Positions 18,487 to 26,305 of a stretch of DNA of 64,000 nt are shown piece by piece (the stretch's first letter is position 1; every line of letters begins with the position of its first letter). Below the pieces are notes generated by a model that was given only the letters and a program-made list of their open reading frames with translations, did not search any database and had not been told where the DNA came from. Position numbers and translations under genes: made by a program. Source of the DNA: Candidatus Electrothrix aestuarii (lineage in GTDB: Bacteria > Desulfobacterota > Desulfobulbia > Desulfobulbales > Desulfobulbaceae); assembly GCA_032595685.2 (NCBI GenBank), contig CP159373.1:2972193-3036192 (forward strand), given 5' to 3'.

Positions 18487-21400
18487 GTGAACAGAACATA
18501 CTGCGATATGCCAGAGAAGAAGCCGAACTCCTTCGCAAACGAGCTTGGGATTTAATTGACCGTTTGGATAAGTTGGAAAGTCAGCTCAATATATCTGTCG
18601 ATGCGGATGAAAGCAGTTCTCTGAAAATTCGTATTAATAATACTCGTGACTTGTTGGAGAATTACGAGGAGAAATATATAGCAATGTGCGGGAAAGCCGG
18701 TATTTCCCCGGAAATTTTAAGCCGTAGCGAATCTGATCGTGATTCAGGCCATAAGATAAAAAAAGATCAGAAAGGTAAGCTGCCACAGTTATTTCTTGTT
18801 CCTCCCCGTAATCCAAGGTTTGTGGGTAGGAAGAACGAACTCCGAATATTTATTGATCAAGTAATAAAGTTGGAAGACGGAGCCTTTGCCATTTGCGGGG
18901 TCAAAGGAATCGGTGGTATCGGTAAGACCGAAATAGCCAAAGAGGTCTGTTATATATTCCAGGAGACATGGAAAGAACAGCCCAAGTTGGCGGAAAATTT
19001 GGCTGATCTTTTGAGCCAAAGAAAAGGCGGCTTTTTTCAGGACGGTATCTTATGGATACAGTTTGACCCAGAACAACAAAACCCGATGTCCTTGACAAAA
19101 GAGTTAAGCGGTCAGTTGACGAGTCAGCACCCCGATATTTTCAACAAAAAAATTAAGTTGGATGAACTGGCGGATCTGCTGGCTGGCAGAGACCTTTTAA
19201 TGGTGATGGACAGTGTGGAGCAGAACATGCGCACCTTTAATTATGTGCTGGAACGTTTCAAAGGTCGCTTCCCTTTGCTCATCACTAGCCGGCGTGCTAT
19301 TCCCGGCATCAAAAGCGAAGAAATTAATGTTCTTAATGTTCTCGAACCGGAGGACGCCGAGACTTTATTTCTTTGCCATTTGGAAAACCAGAAACTTACT
19401 GAAAAAGACCGAGAAACAGTACGAAAACTTTGCGATCTGCTATGTTATTATCCCTTGCTCATCAAGATCATTGCCTCACGGGTGAAGGCGGGAACCAGTA
19501 ATCTGGCCGAGATTTTTGAAACATACAAAGAGAACCCCCTTCGCCTGCTGGATGAATCCAACAGCAGTGCATCCATTGATCAGCGTCATATTGATGTCCG
19601 CACCTGTTTCATGACGTCGTTTAACAGCTTGAATAAAAAGGAGCAGCATGTTTTTCGTCATACCTCCTTGTTTAATAATTCCTTTACCATTGAGGAACTG
19701 GCAATACTGCTGGGTGATGGTATTAAGAAACCAAAAACGGCTGAGATCGAAGAACTGGGTGAGATCGTCAGTCGATTTGAGCGGTTATCGTTGATCAACT
19801 GTTTGCATGGCAGTGACGGACAGGAAATTACTTATGAACTTCATCCACTGATGCGGGAATTTGCTTTAGACCAGCTGAAGCAAAAGGAGAAAAAAGAACA
19901 AGAAGAGAAAAGAAAGAAGGAAGGGGAGAATTCAGATTGCCGGGAAGAGAATAGCACTGAAAGAGTCAGAAGTCTTTTGCAGGAATTGCAACAGAAAAGA
20001 AAAGAAAAAATTTTACAGGAGCATCTAAAAAATAAACCTTCTTTAGTGAAACAGGCAATAGATGCTGTGCAGTACTGCGACCAAGTTTTTGACTTTTCAA
20101 CGGTGCTGGAGTTCATGGAAGTCCTTGATGAACCGCTTGCTGGCTTGAGCTATTTGGATGACAGGCTCACCTTGTATAAGTCGGCGAAACGGGCAGTGGT
20201 GGTAGCCGCGCCCGATGATTATGACAAGGCGCACTATTGGAAACAGCTTACTGACATGGAGAAGCAACAGGCTCAGTCAAAAAGTAAGTTTGAATTTGTG
20301 GGGCGAGACAAAGAATTAACCTATTTTGAGGATAAATTCCTTTTTCAGCCCGGCTCTTTTATTTTGAATTTTCATACAAATGGTGAGGGAGGCGTTGGCA
20401 AGACACAACTTCTTCTACAAATGTTGGAACTATGCCGAAGCAGGTATCCCGGTAAAATTATCAGCAGTGATGAGTTAATTGATTTTTATTATACCGAAGC
20501 TCGTTCCAAAGCTGGGATTATTGAACAGGTTATCAGGAGATTGGGCGAGCATCATTTTAAGGGAGTTGTTCAGCAGTTAGAAAAATATCGTCAGACCAAG
20601 GACAGCTCGGAGCGGGAATATCTTCTGGATGATGCAGTAACTGCATTGCGTAAAGATTATGAAGTATTCGCAGCAAAGTCTAAAAAAGATAACTGCACTA
20701 TATTGTTGTTTTTTGATACATACGAGGTCGTTCAGTCTATTGATAAAGAGGAAAAACTGGCGAAACCCACAGATTTTTCCAAATGGCTGGAGAAAGATTT
20801 CTTCCCTGCGTTGCAATCAGATAACACACGGCTTGTTGTTGCTGGCCGTTATCCTCTTCTTGATGTCGCAGGCAAGTTTACTTCAAAAAAAGCTCTTTCA
20901 GTGTTCAGATATAAAGAGGCAGTTGACTTTATGTTTGAGTACCTGAAGATTGCAGAGTTTACCACGGAAGAATATCAAGCTTTTCTGGAAAGATTTCCAG
21001 CTGCTGAAAAGCTGTTGCAAGAGTTTCGATACTCTTTCGGGGCAGATGAAACCGGTATTCGGATATATGAATTTCCCAATGGGTACAGAAAAGAACTCGG
21101 TGAAGAAAGTTGGCATGCCTTAGCAGAAAAGATACCTGCCAACAAAGAGGAAAAACTCCGTGAATGGCTAAAGTTAACTCGGCGCGAACTGCTGACAGTC
21201 GTTCGATTGGCAAGGAGACGTCCGATTTATCTTGCGCTTTTTATGTATTGGTTTCGTTTCAACAAAGGAGGGGACGAACCGAGGAAGTTGGTAAAAGAGG
21301 CACAGAATGCCGGTAAAAATGAGACAGATCGTTTTGAGGAGATTATTCTTAACTGGCTCTGGGAAGATGAAGAAAAGAGGGAATACATTTATTGTATGAC

Positions 21401-24400
21401 CGTGGCCTATCGTCGGATGACCTCAGAGCTTATGCAACATTTAACTGGAGACTCGTCTGAACGTTGCCAAAAGATTTTACTGGAAGATATTCGACATTTT
21501 TCTTTTGTTAAACATAAAGAGGACGCACAGAAGGGAGATGTTGTTCTGCTGCATGATGAGATGCGGGAGCTGATAAAAACAAGATGGCAGAATAAGATTG
21601 ATTCCGATCAGGAAAAAAAAAGGAACATATTAGAAAAAACAATTCATTACTATAAAGAAGGTCTTTTGACGCCGAATTATGTTTTGACAGATTTTTCTTG
21701 CAGCCAACTGGGGCAAGGAAATCTTCTTGAGAGTATTGTCGATAAAGTTAAAGGTATTCAGTCGTTTTTCTTTAAAAGAGACGGTTTTCTTTCAGCACTC
21801 AAGACTGAAACTGAACTGACGAAGGACGAGCTGAATAAGTACTCGCCTGTGTTGGTTAAAGCGGCAAGGCAGGAAGTATTTCAGGAAAGACGAGAAGTGT
21901 ACTTTCCTGAACTTATGGAATATGCCTTTATGGTAAATGCTGACAACGGTGTACAGCTATTCTGTGAGGAATTTGATACAGCAATAGAAGATGGGCGAGT
22001 GGCTTATGCTGGTCTGCTCGGTCGCGAGGCTGATTTTTGTTGCAAAAAGTTCAATGCTTCTGTGTTTGCCAGGCTTGAAGTAGCGTTACGGGATGTGCAG
22101 CATTGTATTGAGGGGAATGAAGTTGATATTTCTCAAGCTCTAGATGTCATCAAGACGGTAAATGATAGACAAAAAGATGATGCATCCTGGGAATTCTCTT
22201 TGCTCTCTGGCAAGTTTAAACTCTGGGAAGGAATAGCCCATTTTTGGAAGGATGAATTTGAAGAGGCCATTTCCCTGCTGAAGAAGGCAAGAGGAGTTTT
22301 TATTGTCCATGAAGGGCAGGAAGACCTGATGTTTCTTGCTGAAAACTGGATAGGCTATACATATTACCGAAAAGCTGATTTTATTGAGGCGGAAAGCTGG
22401 ATGAATCAGAGCCTGAACGGGCTTCTGGCTCTGCTGGAAAAAGAAGTGGAGACCAAGACAAGGAAAAAAAGAAATATCCAGCAGCATATTCAGTATGCCT
22501 ACGGCAACCTTGCCATGTTGAATCGTTACAAAGGGAAGTTTGCTGTATCAATACAATATGCTGAGGTTGCACATCGTATTGTTGAGAGTCTGCCCCGCAA
22601 TAAAAAAGAGATTTTCAGGTCCCTGACTACTATGGCCCATGTTCTTGCTGTTGCCGGGCGCACTATGGACGCTCGTTATTACCTTGAAGAGGCGGAAAAA
22701 ATCTATAAAGAAATACCGGATCGCTTGTTAGGAGGCCGAGTATACAGCAACTTCTGCCATCTTTTTTACGGCACGATGGAGTTTTCCAGTCTTATTGAAT
22801 ATTACAGGGCCGAGGAATTGCATCAGGCTGTAAAAACTTCCCAAGGAAAAAATATACCAGAATATGTTGAGGCTGCGGAGAAAGCAATAGCCCTGCTTGA
22901 GGTCGAGCCTGTATTCCATAAAGAGCTGGCTGATGTTTCTTTCAGTTTGGGTGAGCTGTATATGATGATGCCGCCTGCAAAATTTATAGGGAATAAATGG
23001 TCATCGTTTACAGGGGATAAATGGACATCGGCAGAACAGGCATTTGAAAGAGCACTGTACTCCGCCCGGAAAAGCGGATTTAAATACCGGCTCATTGATA
23101 CGCTGGAACGACTTGTTATCCTCTATTATTTTCAAAGTCAGGCAGGAGACGAACTTCCCCAAGAACAAAAGAAGAGAAGCCGAGAGAAACGGTATCAATA
23201 TCAGAATGAGATAGAGAAAGAGCAAGACAGTCTGCAGCGTCATTCTAACTTAGCTGGTCGTTACGAGCTGACTCTGGGTGATATACATTTTGATAACGCA
23301 CTGGAACTGCTCGAAACTGATGATTTTGCAGCAGGCAACGAACAGCTGGAAAAGGCATTTGATCATTACATCGCGTCAATATTTTATAAGAAGAAATTTA
23401 ACGATGACCAGTATCATCTTATGTTGCGGGTTGTTTACAGCCGTCTGAATACCTTGGTTGATTTGGCATACCCAATCACCTTTCCCCGTCTGGTAAGTCT
23501 TGAGCAGAACAGTCGGCAAGATACGCGGAAAGAACGAAATATTTCAAAGGAGACAATAGGCTGGTTTGAAAATAATCGTTCTCAATGGGAAGATAAGATA
23601 GAAGATTTCAAATGGATATTCGATCAGGTGCTTCTGCTGAAGGAAAGAAAGGTAGAAGAGAAAAAACTGAAAGCACTTGCGGAGGAGGTTACCCGGAATG
23701 AGCGAAAAGGGGAATACTGGAAAGCGGTACTGATAAATAAATGCCTGACCGAACTCTACTGGACGCAGGTAAATACTGTAGCAGATTTTGAAAAGGAACA
23801 ATACCGTGAGCGATTAACCCTTCAGTTGAATCAGCAGAGTCGGTTGTACCGTCTTTTGGGAGATTATTACCATGCTAAACGGTCTTATCAGCGTGCGAGA
23901 AAAATAATCGAAGACATTGAAGCACCTTTGTTAAAGAAAGGGCTGGAAGGTCATACGAATATCATTGAAGGGGAATATCTTTTCCGACGAGGAGAATTCG
24001 GCAAGTTGCTTGAATCCATTGTGGTTGATGAGCTACCGTCGGCCAGAAACAAATTTGAAAAACAGTTTCCCGGTGAATTGCAAAATGCTCGGGATTTATT
24101 TGAAAAAGGTGAGGCTCTGCTGCTGGAAGCTCTGGAGAGTGACCTTGTCAACAAAGGATCCTATCAGCAGAAGCTCTCTGAAGCCTATTTTCAGTTAGGT
24201 GAACTCGTTATGATTCAAGGAGACTTTCCTGAAGCATTTCGATATTTGAAAAAATGCATCAAACTGTGTGAGCAAAGTAGAAATAATTTTCGTCTTGATG
24301 ATGCAAAGCAGAGCTATCTAAGTGCTGTGTATTTTTCAGGGTGTGATGACGATTCGATTTATCAGGAAAAAATTGAACAGGAACTTGAGGAGAAAATCAA

Positions 24401-24794
24401 AGCTGAAAATTATGAATTTCCTTGGGTGGCTGCAAAATTTCGCATAACTCAAGGTGATGTTCTATTCAATAGATATTTTCAGGCAGAAGAACAGAATCAC
24501 CATACAGATTCAGCAGCTTTTGGACGTAAAGATATTGTGGATATGTTCCGTAAATACACAGAAGCCTGTAACTATAAAGCATATTTTAACGAGGCGAGTT
24601 TTGCGGCTGGATTGCGGGTTTTGCGGCGGAGGATAGAGATGCTCCCGGACAGCCGTTCCCTTGATATTCTCAGTGACATTTTCCGCCAGATCTGGCAGGA
24701 CGGCGAGAAGTTATGGGACAAAAAAAAGGAACTGGACAGCATCCTGCAGCTCATCCGCATGAGGAGTTTGGTGTTACAGTATGAAGACCAGTAA
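18483..24794 (+). CDS. Giant STAND protein with two NTPase modules and TPR-like tail
   Basis: 2103 residues. Order: N-terminal helical region ~1-80 (possible effector-associated adaptor); first NB-ARC-type module starting at FVGRKNEL with P-loop GIGGIGKTE (Lys148), Walker B LMVMDSVEQ (Asp243), ITSRR sensor and a winged-helix end (ELHPLMREFAL); a highly charged Lys/Glu linker (~460-520); a second module starting at FVGRDKEL with P-loop GEGGVGKTQ (Lys640), Walker B ILLFFDTYE (Asp745) and a VVAGRYPLL sensor; then about 950 residues of helical, TPR-like repeats. STAND proteins are ligand-gated switches; the tail is the likely sensor and the upstream protease the likely effector. Two complete P-loop modules in one chain is unusual. 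The start overlaps the protease stop by four bases. The frame is fully open. Confidence 0.85.
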   Translation: MSEQNILRYAREEAELLRKRAWDLIDRLDKLESQLNISVDADESSSLKIRINNTRDLLENYEEKYIAMCGKAGISPEILSRSESDRDSGHKIKKDQKGKLPQLFLVPPRNPRFVGRKNELRIFIDQVIKLEDGAFAICGVKGIGGIGKTEIAKEVCYIFQETWKEQPKLAENLADLLSQRKGGFFQDGILWIQFDPEQQNPMSLTKELSGQLTSQHPDIFNKKIKLDELADLLAGRDLLMVMDSVEQNMRTFNYVLERFKGRFPLLITSRRAIPGIKSEEINVLNVLEPEDAETLFLCHLENQKLTEKDRETVRKLCDLLCYYPLLIKIIASRVKAGTSNLAEIFETYKENPLRLLDESNSSASIDQRHIDVRTCFMTSFNSLNKKEQHVFRHTSLFNNSFTIEELAILLGDGIKKPKTAEIEELGEIVSRFERLSLINCLHGSDGQEITYELHPLMREFALDQLKQKEKKEQEEKRKKEGENSDCREENSTERVRSLLQELQQKRKEKILQEHLKNKPSLVKQAIDAVQYCDQVFDFSTVLEFMEVLDEPLAGLSYLDDRLTLYKSAKRAVVVAAPDDYDKAHYWKQLTDMEKQQAQSKSKFEFVGRDKELTYFEDKFLFQPGSFILNFHTNGEGGVGKTQLLLQMLELCRSRYPGKIISSDELIDFYYTEARSKAGIIEQVIRRLGEHHFKGVVQQLEKYRQTKDSSEREYLLDDAVTALRKDYEVFAAKSKKDNCTILLFFDTYEVVQSIDKEEKLAKPTDFSKWLEKDFFPALQSDNTRLVVAGRYPLLDVAGKFTSKKALSVFRYKEAVDFMFEYLKIAEFTTEEYQAFLERFPAAEKLLQEFRYSFGADETGIRIYEFPNGYRKELGEESWHALAEKIPANKEEKLREWLKLTRRELLTVVRLARRRPIYLALFMYWFRFNKGGDEPRKLVKEAQNAGKNETDRFEEIILNWLWEDEEKREYIYCMTVAYRRMTSELMQHLTGDSSERCQKILLEDIRHFSFVKHKEDAQKGDVVLLHDEMRELIKTRWQNKIDSDQEKKRNILEKTIHYYKEGLLTPNYVLTDFSCSQLGQGNLLESIVDKVKGIQSFFFKRDGFLSALKTETELTKDELNKYSPVLVKAARQEVFQERREVYFPELMEYAFMVNADNGVQLFCEEFDTAIEDGRVAYAGLLGREADFCCKKFNASVFARLEVALRDVQHCIEGNEVDISQALDVIKTVNDRQKDDASWEFSLLSGKFKLWEGIAHFWKDEFEEAISLLKKARGVFIVHEGQEDLMFLAENWIGYTYYRKADFIEAESWMNQSLNGLLALLEKEVETKTRKKRNIQQHIQYAYGNLAMLNRYKGKFAVSIQYAEVAHRIVESLPRNKKEIFRSLTTMAHVLAVAGRTMDARYYLEEAEKIYKEIPDRLLGGRVYSNFCHLFYGTMEFSSLIEYYRAEELHQAVKTSQGKNIPEYVEAAEKAIALLEVEPVFHKELADVSFSLGELYMMMPPAKFIGNKWSSFTGDKWTSAEQAFERALYSARKSGFKYRLIDTLERLVILYYFQSQAGDELPQEQKKRSREKRYQYQNEIEKEQDSLQRHSNLAGRYELTLGDIHFDNALELLETDDFAAGNEQLEKAFDHYIASIFYKKKFNDDQYHLMLRVVYSRLNTLVDLAYPITFPRLVSLEQNSRQDTRKERNISKETIGWFENNRSQWEDKIEDFKWIFDQVLLLKERKVEEKKLKALAEEVTRNERKGEYWKAVLINKCLTELYWTQVNTVADFEKEQYRERLTLQLNQQSRLYRLLGDYYHAKRSYQRARKIIEDIEAPLLKKGLEGHTNIIEGEYLFRRGEFGKLLESIVVDELPSARNKFEKQFPGELQNARDLFEKGEALLLEALESDLVNKGSYQQKLSEAYFQLGELVMIQGDFPEAFRYLKKCIKLCEQSRNNFRLDDAKQSYLSAVYFSGCDDDSIYQEKIEQELEEKIKAENYEFPWVAAKFRITQGDVLFNRYFQAEEQNHHTDSAAFGRKDIVDMFRKYTEACNYKAYFNEASFAAGLRVLRRRIEMLPDSRSLDILSDIFRQIWQDGEKLWDKKKELDSILQLIRMRSLVLQYEDQ

Positions 24795-25605
24795 GAGAAA
24801 AACAACCAAACAATGACCCCGCTTATTCGGCATAACCGTAACCGACCTGTTCACAGGTTCACCCTACCGCGTTGAACTGGAAAAAGACCTGTCCCTGAAA
24901 CAGCAGTTCGTGGATGTGGTGATTATTGAACGGGAAGAAGGCGAACCTCCTGCTGACCTGCCCGACGGGCTGGACAACCTGGGACCGCATAACATCCTGA
25001 GCTTCAAATCCCATCAGGAACCCTTCACCCCGTGGGCCTGCGACGAGCTGCTGGGACATTATGTCAATTATCGCAAACAGGCAAGTCCGTCAATGGATAA
25101 TCTGCTGCCATCTGAAGATTTCAGATTGTACGCCGTGGCAGCAAGATACCCGGAAAAGCTGGCCCGGAAAGTACAGTTGCATGAACATGCCCCAGGAGTG
25201 TATGATTTTATATGGGCAAGTCGTTCTGTCCGCCTGATTGTTACGGGCCGTGTGGCGCAGGCAAAACGAAACGCTGTCTGGGAGCTGTTCAGCGGGATTC
25301 CTGAACGTGTTGCGCACGGTGCATCCGGGTATGCATGGCGCACGGAAGGGTTGAGCAGCGTTATCTCCACTTTATATACCCATTACCGCTTGGAGGGAAT
25401 TCAAATGCCGTATACTGTAAAAGATTATTTTCGTGAGGTTACCCTGGAGCATCTTGACACTCTGACATTGGAGGAACGACTCCGGGGATTTTCCAAGGAG
25501 GAACTCCTTAAATATTTTTTCTCTGATGAAAGCGGAGGCAAAATTGATGAGGAACAAATTAAGCTCTACATTCAGCGGATTCAGCAAAAAGAATCAAAAA
25601 AGTAG
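24781..25605 (+). pseudogene. Rpn-like/PD-(D/E)xK-related gene, apparently broken by an early TGA
   Basis: The long frame encodes FGITVTDLFTGSPYRVE..., FVDVVIIEREEG, HNILSFKSHQEPF and a C-terminal TLEERLRGFSKEELLKYF tail of the kind found behind Rpn/PD-(D/E)xK proteins. The only ATG upstream of the conserved N-terminus is at 24781, overlapping the end of the STAND gene, but it meets an in-frame TGA at 24814-24816. The next start, a GTG at 24910, would remove the first conserved ~30 residues. So either it is a pseudogene or it begins at a poor start. An internal GGAGGG before ATG at 25405 could still express the last ~66 residues alone. Confidence 0.5.
25378..25532 (+). repeat. Direct repeat of the 3' module, copy 1
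   Basis: About 155 bases beginning ACCCATTACCGC and spanning GGAGGG-ATG-MPYTVKDY... recur at 25673-25827, diverging towards the 3' end. Copy 1 lies inside the broken Rpn-like gene. Confidence 0.8.
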
Positions 25606-25672
25606 CAGGCTGTACGATGTGGTCGGCGGCATGGCAGTCAGAGAGACTAAGCAGCAGCATCTCGCCTAAACT

Positions 25673-25827
25673 ACCCATTACCGCCTGGAGGGAATTCAAA
25701 TGCCATATACTGTAAAAGATTATTTGCGTGAAGTTACCTTGGACAACCTTGATACTCTGACCCCGGAGGAACGTCTCCGGGGAATTTCTCTGGAGGAAGG
25801 TCTGAAATACTTCTTCCCTGATGAATC
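25673..25827 (+). repeat. Direct repeat of the 3' module, copy 2
   Basis: Second copy of the module at 25378-25532, preceded by unrelated sequence (25606-25672), so only the 3' part of the ancestral gene was duplicated or survived. Confidence 0.8.
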
Positions 25828-25897
25828 GGAAGAAAAAAAGCGTACTATTTTGCAAAAGCTGCTGAAAGAAGAACAGAATAATGGAAAAAAAGAGTAA
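25700..25897 (+). CDS. Small protein equal to a stand-alone Rpn-like C-terminal module
   Basis: 65 residues (MPYTVKDYLREV..., TPEERLRGISLEEGLKYF..., charged tail). It corresponds to the C-terminal module of the preceding broken gene but has its own GGAGGG ribosome-binding site seven bases before the ATG. The EERLRG-type segments resemble the short repeats that end many Rpn and Uma2-type proteins. It may be expressed alone, or be a relic. No function can be given. Confidence 0.5.
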   Translation: MPYTVKDYLREVTLDNLDTLTPEERLRGISLEEGLKYFFPDESEEKKRTILQKLLKEEQNNGKKE

Positions 25898-25933
25898 TGC
25901 AGTATATCGCTATGAAAAGCTGAATTAAAACGT

Positions 25934-26107
25934 ATGAAAAACAATAAAACAGTATCGCAGCAGTTTTCCCTGTCCTTTTACACCTTGTCGGAAACACAGC
26001 AGCCTCGCATAAAAGTATCTTTGACCGGCAATAATGGTGACGTAGCTGCTCAGAAGAATGTATCTGGACAGGAACGAAAGAATATTTTTGCCTTAGGCAG
26101 TCACTGA
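25934..26107 (+). CDS. Small peptide ORF A, candidate RiPP precursor
   Basis: 57 residues, not previously named as far as I can tell: starts MKNNKTVS and ends ERKNIFALGSH. The end has the same pattern as peptide B (basic residue, Lys, x, Ile/Leu, Phe/Tyr, Ala-Leu-Gly-Ser, polar residue), and both start with MK..KT.S. The two lie in tandem before a radical SAM/SPASM gene with a PqqD-like tail, which fits precursor peptides of a ribosomally made, modified product. The conserved end would be the core. No strong ribosome-binding site is seen. Confidence 0.5.
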   Translation: MKNNKTVSQQFSLSFYTLSETQQPRIKVSLTGNNGDVAAQKNVSGQERKNIFALGSH

Positions 26108-26129
26108 TTGTGCGGGAGAAGAAGTCAGA

Positions 26130-26288
26130 ATGAAAAAGACAAAGACCGAAAGCTACCTGCAAGCCTATTATGGTTCAGATCAGGCTAGTCCATGTGCTGT
26201 GCGTGTGATCCTGAACAAATCTGGGCGACCTGCGTTGAAGGAACAACAGAAGAAAAGAAAGGGCCTGTATGCACTGGGCAGCAACTAA
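26130..26288 (+). CDS. Small peptide ORF B, candidate RiPP precursor
   Basis: 52 residues: starts MKKTKTESYLQ and ends KKRKGLYALGSN. It shares its start and C-terminal ALGS pattern with peptide A 22 bases upstream while the middle differs, as expected for leader/core precursors. GCGGGAGAAG upstream of the ATG at 26130 is a usable ribosome-binding site. It stops 17 bases before the preferred start of the radical SAM gene and overlaps, in another frame, the extended start of that gene, arguing that the extension is not used. Confidence 0.55.
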   Translation: MKKTKTESYLQAYYGSDQASPCAVRVILNKSGRPALKEQQKKRKGLYALGSN

Positions 26289-26305
26289 GCACAATCATAA
26301 AACCC

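Noticed and set aside
26192-26305. N-terminal extension of the radical SAM protein
   Set aside because: It overlaps peptide ORF B in another frame, has no conserved residues and no ribosome-binding site; the conserved protein starts at 26306.
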